Source of the DNA: CADEFQ01 sp050249415
GTDB taxonomy: Bacteria; Pseudomonadota; Gammaproteobacteria; Steroidobacterales; Steroidobacteraceae
NCBI GenBank assembly: GCA_050249415.1
Contig: JBFWQO010000003.1
Location: 1 to 64,000 of the forward strand
Direction: 5' to 3'
DNA length: 64,000 bases
Numbering within the stretch: the first letter of the stretch is position 1; each line of letters starts with the position of its first letter. The position numbers and the translations under genes were made by a program. Shown here piece after piece: positions 16,886 to 26,710 of this stretch. The notes under the pieces were generated by a model. It was not told the DNA's origin. It was given only the letters and a program-made list of their open reading frames with translations, and searched no databases.

Positions 16886-17361
16886 GCGCCGGTGTCGTCC
16901 GCGACTTTCCGCTCATCGATCAGCGTGCGCATGCTGACCCGCCCGCCGGTAATCCATTGCCACACCCGCGCGCGCTGCCGCGCCGCGTCGTCGATCTGGA
17001 TCATCTCGTAGAGACAGGTATCGGGCTCGCCCACGCGCTTCCAGTAAAGCATCAGCGTGCGCGAGAACCCGTCGAGCGGCACCTCGGCGCACCAGCCGTC
17101 GATCAGGTCGTTGCTGCACCAGATACGGTCGCCGCGGAAAGTCGCGGGGAAATCGCGTACTTCGGTGCGGCCGTCGGCCCACGTGTAGTGGTTCGTCTGG
17201 TGGTAATCGTACGGCCCGGACTTCGGCAGTCGGCACACGAGGCGCGACTGGTGCTCGTCGACCAGCCGGCCGTTGGCGTCGTAGTAGCGGTATACGCCGT
17301 CCCACACGCCTTCCTGCCGCGCGAGCATCGGCATTTTCCTGCTGAGGTCGATCATGGGCAT
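16882..17361 (-). CDS. Lipocalin-like small protein of unknown function
   Basis: 159 residues from the ATG complementary to 17359-17361. It looks like an all-beta barrel: QEGVWDGVYRYYDANGRLVD opens in the manner of DUF3598/lipocalin-type proteins, and alternating hydrophobic strands with many W, Y and F continue to the end. No signal peptide and no catalytic motif are visible. It faces the bicupin gene tail-to-tail across the heptad-repeat element and is divergent from the CoA-transferase gene (88 bp). A ligand-binding role is a guess from the fold. Confidence 0.6.
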   Translation of the reverse strand: MPMIDLSRKMPMLARQEGVWDGVYRYYDANGRLVDEHQSRLVCRLPKSGPYDYHQTNHYTWADGRTEVRDFPATFRGDRIWCSNDLIDGWCAEVPLDGFSRTLMLYWKRVGEPDTCLYEMIQIDDAARQRARVWQWITGGRVSMRTLIDERKVADDTGA

Positions 17362-17449
17362 CCCGTGGTGACTGCGTGAGTTGCGCAATGTACCGCTCCG
17401 CCACCGGTCGCTATAGTCACCGGCCTGCCTACGTCCGGATGGTGAACGC

Positions 17450-18673
17450 ATGGGCCCCCTGAACGGCATCCGAGTGCTCGACCTGTCGCGCGTCCTCGCC
17501 GGCCCGTGGGCGACGCAGGTGCTCGCGGATCTCGGCGCGGAGGTCATCAAGGTCGAGCGACCGGATGGCGGCGACGACACGCGCCAATGGGGGCCGCCGT
17601 ACGCACGCGACGCCGCGGGGCGCGACACGAGGGAATCCGCGTACTACCTGTCGGCCAATCGCGGCAAGCGCTCGGTGGCGATCGATCTCGCGAACCCCGA
17701 GGGTGCGCGGCTGGTGCGTGCGCTCGCCAGGCGCTGCGATGTGGTGGTCGAGAACTTCAAGGTGGGCGGGCTCGCGAAGTATGGTCTCGCCTGGGCCGAC
17801 CTCGAACGCGAGAACCCGCGGCTGATCTACTGCTCGATTTCCGCGTTCGGCCAGGACGGGCCCGATGCGGCGAAGCCGGGCTATGACGCGATGATCCAGG
17901 GCATGGGCGGCCTGATGAGCATCACGGGCCTGCCCGACGGCGAGCCGGGCGGCGGGCCACAGAAGGTGGGCGTCGCGGTCGTCGACCTGATGACCGGCAT
18001 GTACGCGGCAACCGCCATCGCGGCGGCGCTCTACGAGCGGCGCGCATCCGGCAAGGGCCAGTACATCGACCTCGCGCTGCTCGACACGCAGCTCGGGTGG
18101 CTCGCGAACCAGAACATGAACTTCCTCGTGAGCGGCCGATCGCCGCAGCGGCAGGGCACGGCACACCCGAACATCGTCCCGTACCAGGCCTTTGCGACCG
18201 CCGACGGTTTCCTGATGCTCGCCGTCGGCAACGACCGCCAGTTCGCGAGCTGGTGCCAGGTGGTCGGGCGCGAGGATCTGGCGGGCGATGCGCGCTACGC
18301 GACGAATGCCGCGCGTGTCGCGCATCGTGCGGCGCTCGTGCCGGTCGTCGCTGCCGCGCTGCGCGGGCGGTCCACGCGCGACTGGCTCGCCGCGCTCAAT
18401 GCCGCGCAGGTACCCTGCGGCCCGATCAACGATATCGGCGCAGTGTTCGCCGAGCCGCAGGTCGTCCACCGGGGCATGCGCATCGACCTGCCGCATCCGA
18501 CGGCCGGCAGCGTGCCCGGGGTCAGGAACCCGATCAACTATTCGCGCACCGCCATCGAGTACCGCGACGCGCCCCCGCTGCTCGGCCAGCACACCGATGC
18601 CGTGCTCGAAGCGGAACTGGGTCTCGATTCCGCGGCGCGGGCCCGGCTGCGCGGGGCGGGCGCCATCGGCTGA
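17450..18673 (+). CDS. Family III CoA-transferase (CaiB/BaiF, formyl-CoA transferase family)
   Basis: 407 residues, normal length. GIRVLDLSRVLAGPWATQVL (6-25) and ADLGAEVIKVERP are the family's N-terminal signature. D179 in VAVVDLMTGMYA is the conserved catalytic aspartate that carries the acyl or CoA intermediate. GPDAAKPGYDAMIQ and the C-terminal PVPCGPIN-like motif (here QVPCGPINDIG) also fit. It moves CoA between carboxylic acids, for example oxalate/formate, carnitine or branched acids; the actual pair is unknown. The aminotransferase gene follows 27 bp downstream. Confidence 0.93.
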   Translation: MGPLNGIRVLDLSRVLAGPWATQVLADLGAEVIKVERPDGGDDTRQWGPPYARDAAGRDTRESAYYLSANRGKRSVAIDLANPEGARLVRALARRCDVVVENFKVGGLAKYGLAWADLERENPRLIYCSISAFGQDGPDAAKPGYDAMIQGMGGLMSITGLPDGEPGGGPQKVGVAVVDLMTGMYAATAIAAALYERRASGKGQYIDLALLDTQLGWLANQNMNFLVSGRSPQRQGTAHPNIVPYQAFATADGFLMLAVGNDRQFASWCQVVGREDLAGDARYATNAARVAHRAALVPVVAAALRGRSTRDWLAALNAAQVPCGPINDIGAVFAEPQVVHRGMRIDLPHPTAGSVPGVRNPINYSRTAIEYRDAPPLLGQHTDAVLEAELGLDSAARARLRGAGAIG

Positions 18674-18700
18674 CACCCGCGCGGATGCTATGCTCGGCGC

Positions 18701-19969
18701 ATGAACGACAGTTTCCGCCCGAGCGACAGCCTCAGGAATGTCCGCTACGAAATCCGCGGCAAGCTCGCGCGTCGGGCCCATGAAATGGAGCGCATGGGCC
18801 ACGAGGTCATTTCGCTCAATATCGGCAATCCCGGTCTCTTCGGCTTTCGCACGCCGGAGACGATGCGGCTCGCGATGATCGAGAACCTGCGCCAGAGCGA
18901 GGCGTACTGCCACCAGAAGGGCATTTTCCCGGCGCGCGAAGCGGTCGTGATGCAGCAGCAGGCGCGCGGCGTGCAGGGCGTGAGCGCCGAAGAGGTGTTC
19001 ATCGGCAACGGCGTCTCCGAGCTGATCGACCTCGTGCTGCGTGCGCTCCTGAACGACGGCGACGAGGTGCTGGTGCCGAGCCCCGACTATCCGCTCTGGT
19101 CGGCGGCCGTGACCCTGAACCGCGGCCGGGCGGTGCATTATCCGTGCGACCCGGGCAACGGCTTCGTGCCCGATCCCGATGCGGTCGAGGCGCTGGTCAC
19201 AAAGCGCACGCGCGCGATCGTGATCATCAACCCGAACAACCCCACCGGCGCCGTGTATCCGCGCACCGTGCTCGAGCGGCTCGCCCGCATCGCCGAAAAG
19301 CACGGGCTCGTCGTGTTCGCCGACGAGATCTACGACCAGATCCTCTACGACGACGCGCAGTTCGTGCCGATGGCGACGCTCGTGCACGACACGCTGTGCG
19401 CGACGATGTCGGGGTTGTCGAAGGTCTATCGCGCCTGCGGCTACCGCGTGGGTTGGGCGGTCTTCTCGGGCCGCCTGCCCGCGGCGACGGAGTACCTCGG
19501 CGCACTCGAACTGCTGTCGTCGCTGCGCCTGTGCAGCAACGTGCCCGCGCAATGGGCCGTGCAGACCGCGCTCGGCGGCTACCAGAGCATCCGCGAGCTC
19601 ACTGCCCCGGGCGGGCGCCTGTACGAGTCGCGCGAGGCGATCACCGCCGCAGCGGCCTCGAGCGCGTACCTGCGCCTCACCGTGCCGCGCGGGGCGCTGT
19701 ACGCGTTCATCGGTATCGATACGTCGCAACTGCCGGCGTTCGACGACCAGGCCTTCGCGCTCGACCTCCTCGAGCAAAAGCATGTTCTCGTCGCGCCCGG
19801 TGTCAGCTTCAACGTGCCATATCGCAACCATTTCCGTGTGACCAATCTGCCTGATGCGGCCACACTCAAGACGGTGTTCCAGCGCATGGACGAACTGCTC
19901 GCCGGGTACGCGAGCGGCGCGCAGGAGGCATCCGCGAAGGTCGTCGAGGCGGCGGCACGGTTTAAGTAA
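18701..19969 (+). CDS. alaA: Class I/II aminotransferase, AlaA (glutamate-pyruvate) type
   Basis: 422 residues, slightly longer than E. coli AlaA (405). Fold-type I PLP enzyme: NPNNPTG at 177-183, DEIYDQILYDD from 208, PLP lysine K241 in SGLSKVYRACGYRVGW. The N-terminal region (RGKLARRAHEMERMGHEVIS, then LNIGNPGLFGF) is distinctive of the AlaA/YfbQ group, which makes alanine from pyruvate and glutamate. It is in tandem with the CoA-transferase but probably has housekeeping function. The C-terminus ends in an Ala/Lys-rich extension. Confidence 0.85.
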   Translation: MNDSFRPSDSLRNVRYEIRGKLARRAHEMERMGHEVISLNIGNPGLFGFRTPETMRLAMIENLRQSEAYCHQKGIFPAREAVVMQQQARGVQGVSAEEVFIGNGVSELIDLVLRALLNDGDEVLVPSPDYPLWSAAVTLNRGRAVHYPCDPGNGFVPDPDAVEALVTKRTRAIVIINPNNPTGAVYPRTVLERLARIAEKHGLVVFADEIYDQILYDDAQFVPMATLVHDTLCATMSGLSKVYRACGYRVGWAVFSGRLPAATEYLGALELLSSLRLCSNVPAQWAVQTALGGYQSIRELTAPGGRLYESREAITAAAASSAYLRLTVPRGALYAFIGIDTSQLPAFDDQAFALDLLEQKHVLVAPGVSFNVPYRNHFRVTNLPDAATLKTVFQRMDELLAGYASGAQEASAKVVEAAARFK

Positions 19970-19998
19970 TTTCGAGATAAGCAGCGTAATTAATTGAC

Positions 19999-22647
19999 TT
20001 GATTACCCTTCCAAGGGTCATGTCCCACGCGCTCGCGCGCGGCGAGACGGTCATCGTGCCGTCGCAGCAGCGCGCCCACGCTGTCCGCCTCGCGTGGGCA
20101 CACGCCACACTCGCGAGCGGCCGTGCCGCCTGGCACACCCCGGACGTCCTGTCGCTCGATGGCTGGATGCTGCGCGAGATCGATCGCGCAGGAGCGCGCG
20201 TCGAACGGGCACGTGCCCTTTCGGGCGCCGGGGAATGGTGGCTGTGGCGCGAGGCCACCGCGGGCGCGACGCGCGACACGGCATTGGCCGGGGTGGCCAC
20301 GCTCGCGGATGCGCTGAGGCGCGCCGACCGGCTCGCCGAAGACCACGACATCGATCTCACACGCTGGCTCGCAGTGGGCGGCGAGGAAACCCGGCTGCTC
20401 GATCGGGTCCGGCGCGACGTGCAGGAGCAGTGCCGGGCGAGGACGGTCGACACCGCCGCGCGGCTGCTGCCCGAACTCGCGCCGGCGGACGGCGAGACGT
20501 GCGTGCACTTCGCCGGATTTGCCGCGGCGAATTCGCCGCGCGCGCGACGGCTCCACGCACGGCGGCACGCTGCGGGCGCACCGGGCGAGTGGTGGGAGAC
20601 GGGTGGCGCGGTTTGTGCGCCGCTCGTCGAGCACGGCGCCGACGAAGCCGATGAGATCGACCGGCTCGCGGCGTGGTGTGTCGAGCGTTTCGCGCAGCGT
20701 GCGGATGCACGGCTCCTGGTCGTCGCTGCGGGCAGCATCGAATCCCGTGAAGCGATCGCGTCGCGGGTGCGCTCCGCGCTCGCGCCGCGCGCGAGTATCG
20801 CGCACAGCATCGACATCGATCTCGTCGCAATCGACGGTGGGGCGCCCCTCGCGCGACACGCGCTCGTGCGGCACGCGCTCACGACGCTCGTGTGGCTGAT
20901 CGACGGCCTCGAGTTCGAGGAGTTCTCCGCGTGGCTGCGCAGCCCTTATGGCCAGCCGGGCGCGGCTTCGGGCGCGCGGCTCGACCTGTGGTGGCGCCGT
21001 TCGGCACCGCTCACCGCGGACGCGCGTGCCAGCCTGGCACTGCTCGCGCGCGCCGCGACCAGGGGAATCGAACCGGCCGCGCGGCTCGCGACGCAGACAG
21101 GTGTGGCGCTCGATGTCCTCGGCAGCGGCCGCGCGGATATGCGCACGTGGTCCGAGCGCTTTTCCGCAGCGCTCGCGGCACTGCGGCCGGGCGAACCCGC
21201 TTACACGAGTGACGAGCAGCAGGCCTGGCTGCGCTTCGTGCAACTGCTCGACGAATTCGGCGCGGTCGCGCGGTTGGCGGCCCCGCTCGACGCGCGCCAG
21301 GCGCTGCACGCCCTGCGCGATCTCGCGACGCGCACGACGTGGCAGGCCTCGACCGGCGATGCCCTCGTGACGGTGAGCCCGGCGCACGACGATCCGGTCG
21401 TGCGCTATGACGGCATCTGGGTCGCAGGGCTCACGGCGGACGCGTGGCCCGCGCCGCCGCTGTCCGACGCGTTCGTACCCCAGGTCGCCTTGCGCGAAGC
21501 CGGCGCCACGACCGCCAGTCCGGCCGGCCGCCTCGCGGGCGCGCAGGCGAACCTCGCCGCATGGCGCGCCGCCACCCCCGAACTCGTGCTGAGCGCTGCG
21601 CGCGCGTCGGGCGACATGGAACTCGCGCCGAGTCCGCTGCTGGCAGCGTGGCCGCGCCGCGCGTCTTCAGCCGCGCCCCCGGCCTGGCTGCCGCGGCAAC
21701 TGCGGCAAGGAGGGGTCCGGCTCGAACGAATCGAGGACGTGACGGGCGCCGCCTGGTCACCGGGCAACGCCTTGCCCGGCGGTACGCGGTGCCTCGAACT
21801 GCAGGCAGCGTGCCCGTTCCGTGCGCATGCGGAACTGCAGCTCGCCGCGAAACCGCTCGACTCGCCGGAGCCCGGCATCGGCAACGATGTCCGCGGGCGC
21901 TGGTTGCATCGGGCACTCGAGATCTTCTGGCGTGCGATTGCCGACTCCACGCAGCTCGTGGCGCTCGACGCCGGGGAAATCGGGGCGCGGGCTGCGCGCG
22001 CGGTCGGGGAAGCGCGACAGGAGACTCTGCCGCCGCTGCGTGACGAGGAGGGGCGATCGCGCGAGCGCGAGGCGCGCCGCCTCGCGCAGCTGATCGGGGC
22101 GCTCGCCGAACTCGAGCGCACGCGCGCGCCGTTTCGCATTGCGGGACTCGAGCGCGAGCACCGGGTGGACCTGGGTGATGCGCACCTGCGGGCGCGCATC
22201 GATCGCCTCGATGCACTCGAAGCGGGTGGCTACGCGGTGATCGACTACAAGAGCGGGCGATTGCCCGCACCGGACTGGTATGGCGCGCGGCCGACCCCCG
22301 TGCAGCTGCTCGTGTACGCGGCCGCCATCGGGCACGATGTAAGGGCCCTCATCCACGCGCGCCTCGCGCCGCCGTCACCGGTCTTCCGCGGGATCGCGGT
22401 CTCGAACGATCTGCTGCCGGGTGCAAGGGGACTTCGCACGGCATCGGGCGATGCGGTGGACGAGGCCTGGTTACAGCAACTCGCGGCCTGGGAATCACGC
22501 CTGCGCTCGCTCGCCGCGGAATTCCTGCACGGCCGCGCGACCGTGACGCCGGCGGACGGCGCCTGCCGCTACTGCCATCTCGCAGGCTTGTGCCGTATCG
22601 GCGAGCGGGCCGCGCTCGAGGTCGCCGAGGAGGGCGGCGATGAGTGA
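19999..22647 (+). CDS. AddB-like PD-(D/E)XK nuclease / inactivated helicase (recombinational repair)
   Basis: 882 residues if TTG 19999 is used; ATG 20020 (seven codons in) is an equally good start. The N-terminal part resembles the inactive UvrD-like fold of AddB (GETVIVPSQQRAHAVRLAWA). The C-terminus is a RecB-type nuclease: VIDYKSG with D749 and K751. The four AddB Fe-S cysteines can be traced: C605 in AACPFRA and C856/C859/C865 in CRYCHLAGLC (C-x2-C-x5-C). It overlaps the helicase gene by 8 bp. Together they would process double-strand DNA ends for RecA loading, replacing RecBCD. This beta/gamma variant is often annotated only as a probable DNA repair protein. Confidence 0.85.
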   Translation: MITLPRVMSHALARGETVIVPSQQRAHAVRLAWAHATLASGRAAWHTPDVLSLDGWMLREIDRAGARVERARALSGAGEWWLWREATAGATRDTALAGVATLADALRRADRLAEDHDIDLTRWLAVGGEETRLLDRVRRDVQEQCRARTVDTAARLLPELAPADGETCVHFAGFAAANSPRARRLHARRHAAGAPGEWWETGGAVCAPLVEHGADEADEIDRLAAWCVERFAQRADARLLVVAAGSIESREAIASRVRSALAPRASIAHSIDIDLVAIDGGAPLARHALVRHALTTLVWLIDGLEFEEFSAWLRSPYGQPGAASGARLDLWWRRSAPLTADARASLALLARAATRGIEPAARLATQTGVALDVLGSGRADMRTWSERFSAALAALRPGEPAYTSDEQQAWLRFVQLLDEFGAVARLAAPLDARQALHALRDLATRTTWQASTGDALVTVSPAHDDPVVRYDGIWVAGLTADAWPAPPLSDAFVPQVALREAGATTASPAGRLAGAQANLAAWRAATPELVLSAARASGDMELAPSPLLAAWPRRASSAAPPAWLPRQLRQGGVRLERIEDVTGAAWSPGNALPGGTRCLELQAACPFRAHAELQLAAKPLDSPEPGIGNDVRGRWLHRALEIFWRAIADSTQLVALDAGEIGARAARAVGEARQETLPPLRDEEGRSREREARRLAQLIGALAELERTRAPFRIAGLEREHRVDLGDAHLRARIDRLDALEAGGYAVIDYKSGRLPAPDWYGARPTPVQLLVYAAAIGHDVRALIHARLAPPSPVFRGIAVSNDLLPGARGLRTASGDAVDEAWLQQLAAWESRLRSLAAEFLHGRATVTPADGACRYCHLAGLCRIGERAALEVAEEGGDE

Positions 22648-25600
22648 TGCCGACCTCGATACGCTCGCGCGTGAGCGTGCGATCCGCATCGATTCGTCGA
22701 TCCTGCTCGAGGCGCCGGCGGGATCGGGCAAGACCACGGTACTGACGCAGCGCCTGCTCGCGTTGCTCGCGGATGTCGATGAACCCGAACAGGTCCTCGC
22801 CATCACCTTCACGCGCAAGGCCGCGGCGGAGATGCGCATGCGCGTGCTCGGCGCACTCGCCGGCGACATCGACCCGGCCCATCCGCAGGCCGCGATCATG
22901 AGGTCCCTCGTGGCACGCGTGCACGAGCGCTCGCGGGCACGGGGCTGGCAGCTCGAAGCGCAGGCCTCGCGGCTGCGGATCCTCACGATCGACGCATTCA
23001 ATTTCTCGCTCGCCGCACAGCGGCCGCTCGCCGCGGGCGCGGGCCCCGTGCCGGCGATTGCGGATCGCCCCGACGAGCTCTACCTGCGCGCCGCTCGCCG
23101 CGCATTGATCGACGGCGAGACTGAACCTGCGCTGCGAGGCGCGCTCGATCTCCTCTTCGAGCGGCTCGACAACCAGTGGGGCCGCTTCGAGGGTCTCCTC
23201 GCCGGCATGCTCGCCAGGCGCGCCCATTGGCTGCCCCATGTGCTCGGGAGCTCGGCCGGTGACCTGCGGGCTCGCATCTCGGCGGCACTCACCCGCATCG
23301 TCGCGGACCAGTTGACGCACAACGTCGGCGCCTTGCCCGCGCCATGGCTCGCCGATGCCGCGCGGCTGCCAGGAGTAGGTGCGCTCGCCGCGGACGTGGC
23401 CACGTTCGAGTCATGGCAGGCGCTGGCCGACGCCATGCTCACGAAAGCCGGCACGCTGCGCAAGAAGGTGACCGCGCAGATCGGCGCTGCGTATCGCGAT
23501 GCCTCGAACAAGGCGCTGCTCGTCGAGCTGCTGGAGCGCCTGGCGGGGATTTCGGCCGCCGAACGCCTCTTTGCCGCCACGCGTGCGCTGCCGGCCCCGG
23601 ACCTGCCGCCCGACGACGCGACGGCGATCGATGCACTCGCGCAAGTGCTCACCTGGGCGGCCCGTCACCTGCAGCTCGAGTTTGCGCAGGCCGGTCGCGT
23701 CGATCACGTGTACATCGCCGGGGCGGCGCGCGCAGCGCTGACCGAGGATGGCGGCGCGAGCGATCTCGCGATCCGCACCGGCGTCACGCTGCGACACATC
23801 CTCGTCGATGAATTCCAGGACACCTCGATCGCGCAGTTCGGGTTGCTCGCCACGCTCGTGCAGGACTGGTCGCCGGGCGATGGCCGCACGCTGTTCATCG
23901 TCGGCGATCCGATGCAGTCGATCTATCAGTTTCGCGAGGCGGAGGTGGGGCTGTTCCTCCGGGCGCGCGACTTCGGCATCGGGCCGGTCCGGCTCGAAGC
24001 GCTGCGGCTGTCGCGCAACTTCCGCTCGCGCCCGGCGCTGGTCGGGTTCAGCAACCGGGTTTTTGCCGGCGTGTTCCCGGCGCACGACGACATGCGCGAA
24101 GGGGCGGTACGCTTCACGCCGAGCGTCGCGGCGCGGATTGCCGACGGCGACGCACCTTGTGTGTCGCTCCTCGCCATCGCAAACGGGCGAGCGGAGGACG
24201 AGGCAGCCGCGGTCGTCGAGCGCGTGCGGGCCCTGCGCGCGGCCGGCGGAGAGGGCCGTATCGCGGTGCTCGTGCTCGCGCGTTCGCATGCGGCGCCGAT
24301 CCGTGCGCAGCTCGCGGCCGCGGGGTTTGCGGTGCGCGGTGTCGATCTCGTGCCGCTCGCCGAGACACCGATCGTGCGCGACCTCGGCTCGCTGCTGCGT
24401 GCGCTATCGCATCCCGGTGACCGTACCGCCTGGCTCAGCGTGCTGCGCGCGCCCTGGTGCGGCCTCACGCTGCGCAGTCTCGGCGTGCTGTCGCGCCCCG
24501 ACGATCCACTCCTCGTCGCGGAAGCGATGCAGGCGCCCGAACGGCTGGCGCTGCTCGACGCGGACGAGCGCTCGAGGCTCGACCGGATACGCGCGGCACT
24601 CGCACCGGCGGTCGACGCGTTCGGGCGCACCGCGCCGGGCGCGGCACTCGAATCGACGTGGCTGCAACTCGGCGGCGCAGATTGTTACGACGCCGACGAC
24701 CTCGAGGCCGCGCACGAGTTCTTCGCCGCGCTCGGCGACGCCTGGGCGCGCGGCGAATGGCGTGGCAGTGCAGGGCTCGAGCCGCTGCTCGCCGACCTCT
24801 ACGCACGCTCAGCCGGCGCCGACCCCGCCGCGATCGAAATCATGACGATCCATCGCGCGAAGGGACTCGAGTTCGACCACGTGATCCTGCCGGGCCTCGC
24901 GCGCCTGCCACGCCGGGGCGAGGAGCCGCTGCTCCGCTGGCTCGATCTGCCGCGCATCGCGGGCCCGTCCGATCTGCTGCTCTCGCCCATCGTCGCGCAG
25001 GACGAGCGTTCCGCGCACCGGCTCGGCGGGTGGATCAAGGGGCTCGAACGGCAGCGCGAGAGGCAGGAGCAACTGCGCCTGCTGTATGTCGCGGCGACGC
25101 GCGCGCGTGAATCGCTGCACTGGATTGCCGCTATCGCGGTGAAGGACGCAAGCGACCCGAGGCCACGCAGCGGCTCGCTGCTCGCCGCGGCATGGCCGGC
25201 GCTGGCGGCGGGGGTCACTTGGGCCGATGCGGACCCGGGCCACGCGACGCCGGGCGACGCGCCCATCGAAGCTGCCGTACCGGTCACCCCGCCACTGCTG
25301 CGACTGCCTGCGTCGTGGCGAGCCGCGACTGTCGAGGACCGTGTCGCGGCGAGCGACATCACGGTGGCGCGCGAGTCGGGCACGGCGCCCGAGTTCAGCT
25401 GGGTGCGCGAGACGGCGCGCCATATCGGCACGGTCGTGCATCGCGCGCTGGAACAGTGGGGGCGCGGCCAGCCACCGACTGCGCAGGCCATCGAGGCGGC
25501 GCGCCCCGGACATCGCGCGCTGCTCGCCCGCCTCGGTGTGCCGGAGGGTGAACTCGCCGCCGCCGTCGACACCGTGACGCGAGCGCTGCTGCGCACGCAG

Positions 25601-25966
25601 GCCGACGCGCACGGCCAATGGCTCTTCGCGCCGGGGCACCGGTCAGCGGCGAACGAGTGGGCGTTGACGGGCCTCGTCGATGGGCGTCTCGTCAACGTGA
25701 AGATCGACCGCAGCTTCGTGGACGGGGAGGGCACGCGCTGGGTGATCGACTACAAGACCGGCAGCCACGAGGGCGGCTCGCTCGAGGATTTTCTGCGCAA
25801 CGAGGCAGAGCGCTATCGCCCGCAGCTCGAGCGCTACGCGCAGCTCGCGCGCTCGTTCGGACCGGAACCCGTGCGCGCGGCGCTCTACTTCCCGCTGCTC
25901 GGAACCCTGCGGGTCGTGGCCCTGCGCGAGGGCGCGGGAGACGCTGTCAGTACGTCCCCGCGATAG
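22640..25966 (+). CDS. AddA-like UvrD-family helicase/exonuclease
   Basis: 1108 residues, standard for AddA/RecB-like proteins. Walker A APAGSGKTTVL (25-35), Q/Ia ITFTRKAAAEMRMR, Walker B LVDEFQDTS (about 388-396), motif V TIHRAKGLEFDHVILPGL and motif VI LLYVAATRARESL. The C-terminal nuclease domain has an RVDG-like segment (LVDGRLVNVKIDR) and VIDYKTGSHEGG near 1035. It unwinds and resects double-strand ends with the upstream AddB-like partner. Its last 20 bp overlap the convergent gspN gene. Confidence 0.9.
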   Translation: MSDADLDTLARERAIRIDSSILLEAPAGSGKTTVLTQRLLALLADVDEPEQVLAITFTRKAAAEMRMRVLGALAGDIDPAHPQAAIMRSLVARVHERSRARGWQLEAQASRLRILTIDAFNFSLAAQRPLAAGAGPVPAIADRPDELYLRAARRALIDGETEPALRGALDLLFERLDNQWGRFEGLLAGMLARRAHWLPHVLGSSAGDLRARISAALTRIVADQLTHNVGALPAPWLADAARLPGVGALAADVATFESWQALADAMLTKAGTLRKKVTAQIGAAYRDASNKALLVELLERLAGISAAERLFAATRALPAPDLPPDDATAIDALAQVLTWAARHLQLEFAQAGRVDHVYIAGAARAALTEDGGASDLAIRTGVTLRHILVDEFQDTSIAQFGLLATLVQDWSPGDGRTLFIVGDPMQSIYQFREAEVGLFLRARDFGIGPVRLEALRLSRNFRSRPALVGFSNRVFAGVFPAHDDMREGAVRFTPSVAARIADGDAPCVSLLAIANGRAEDEAAAVVERVRALRAAGGEGRIAVLVLARSHAAPIRAQLAAAGFAVRGVDLVPLAETPIVRDLGSLLRALSHPGDRTAWLSVLRAPWCGLTLRSLGVLSRPDDPLLVAEAMQAPERLALLDADERSRLDRIRAALAPAVDAFGRTAPGAALESTWLQLGGADCYDADDLEAAHEFFAALGDAWARGEWRGSAGLEPLLADLYARSAGADPAAIEIMTIHRAKGLEFDHVILPGLARLPRRGEEPLLRWLDLPRIAGPSDLLLSPIVAQDERSAHRLGGWIKGLERQRERQEQLRLLYVAATRARESLHWIAAIAVKDASDPRPRSGSLLAAAWPALAAGVTWADADPGHATPGDAPIEAAVPVTPPLLRLPASWRAATVEDRVAASDITVARESGTAPEFSWVRETARHIGTVVHRALEQWGRGQPPTAQAIEAARPGHRALLARLGVPEGELAAAVDTVTRALLRTQADAHGQWLFAPGHRSAANEWALTGLVDGRLVNVKIDRSFVDGEGTRWVIDYKTGSHEGGSLEDFLRNEAERYRPQLERYAQLARSFGPEPVRAALYFPLLGTLRVVALREGAGDAVSTSPR

Positions 25967-26702
25967 AGAACGGCCGCCGCCCGGCCGCATCCGGTGTGCC
26001 GAGGAACGTGATCTGGCGGGCGAGGACGGGTGGCGTGTCGGCGCGCAGCGTGACGAAGCCGTCGACCACATAGCCGGCATCGCGGGTGAGTGTGACGTGG
26101 CCTTCGATCCCGAGCGGCCCGCCGAGATCGCGGAGCGTGCCCCGGATGCCTTGCGAGGGCTCCGCATCGCCTTGCGGCTCGTCGAAGCGGACTTCGACGC
26201 TGCCGAGCGGCGTCGCGCCCTGCACGAGGTCGCGCACGGTGAATACGCCGACGAGGTCGATGAGCGCGCGATCGTCGAGCACCGCGCGCCCGACCTGGGC
26301 GCGCAGCCGGCCGCGCAGCCCGAGCGCAGTGTCCTGCAACAGTCCTGCGCCGAGGGTGAGGTCGCCCCGGGCCCGTTGCACGATGAGCCGGCCACCCGGC
26401 CGCAATTCGACTTCGCCCTGCAGGCGCTCAGTGCCCGTGCGCAGGTCCACCGTGCCCGCGAGCGTCGCGCGCAGCAGCGGCAGCGCACGCATGTGCCAGG
26501 TCACCGCGCCGAGTTGCGCGCCGCGGGCGGCCAGTTGCCCGCATCGCCCGTGCCATACGCTACCGGCGGGGCGCCCGCACGTGACGCCGTTCGGCAGCCA
26601 GTGCGTCGCCCAGGCGAGTGGCCAGCGCACGGCGAGGATTCCGAGGCCGACGAGCACGGCAACGACGATGAGTCGCCAGGAAGAGCGGGCGGGTGCAGCC
26701 AT
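25947..26702 (-). CDS. gspN: Type II secretion system protein N
   Basis: 251 residues from the ATG complementary to 26700-26702; upstream codons of the open frame are unlike the family. One N-terminal membrane helix (SWRLIVVAVLVGLGILAVRW) is followed by a periplasmic beta-rich domain with GSVWHGRCGQLAARGAQLG, the typical GspN W-x-G pattern. GspN is an accessory inner-membrane subunit thought to support the GspC-GspD channel. It is the last gene of the gspG-N run and lies 8 bp after gspM. Confidence 0.85.
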   Translation of the reverse strand: MAAPARSSWRLIVVAVLVGLGILAVRWPLAWATHWLPNGVTCGRPAGSVWHGRCGQLAARGAQLGAVTWHMRALPLLRATLAGTVDLRTGTERLQGEVELRPGGRLIVQRARGDLTLGAGLLQDTALGLRGRLRAQVGRAVLDDRALIDLVGVFTVRDLVQGATPLGSVEVRFDEPQGDAEPSQGIRGTLRDLGGPLGIEGHVTLTRDAGYVVDGFVTLRADTPPVLARQITFLGTPDAAGRRPFSIAGTY

Positions 26703-26710
26703 CGCCGGGG

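Noticed and set aside
16597..17379. 260-codon plus-strand frame starting inside the bicupin gene and running through the repeat
   Set aside because: It is out of frame with the bicupin, crosses the palindrome and is antisense to the lipocalin-like gene; no domain.
17429..19831. 800-codon open frame on the minus strand over the CoA-transferase and aminotransferase genes
   Set aside because: It is antisense to two clear enzymes, is rich in R, H and A, has no domain, and arises from the GC-rich third-position bias.
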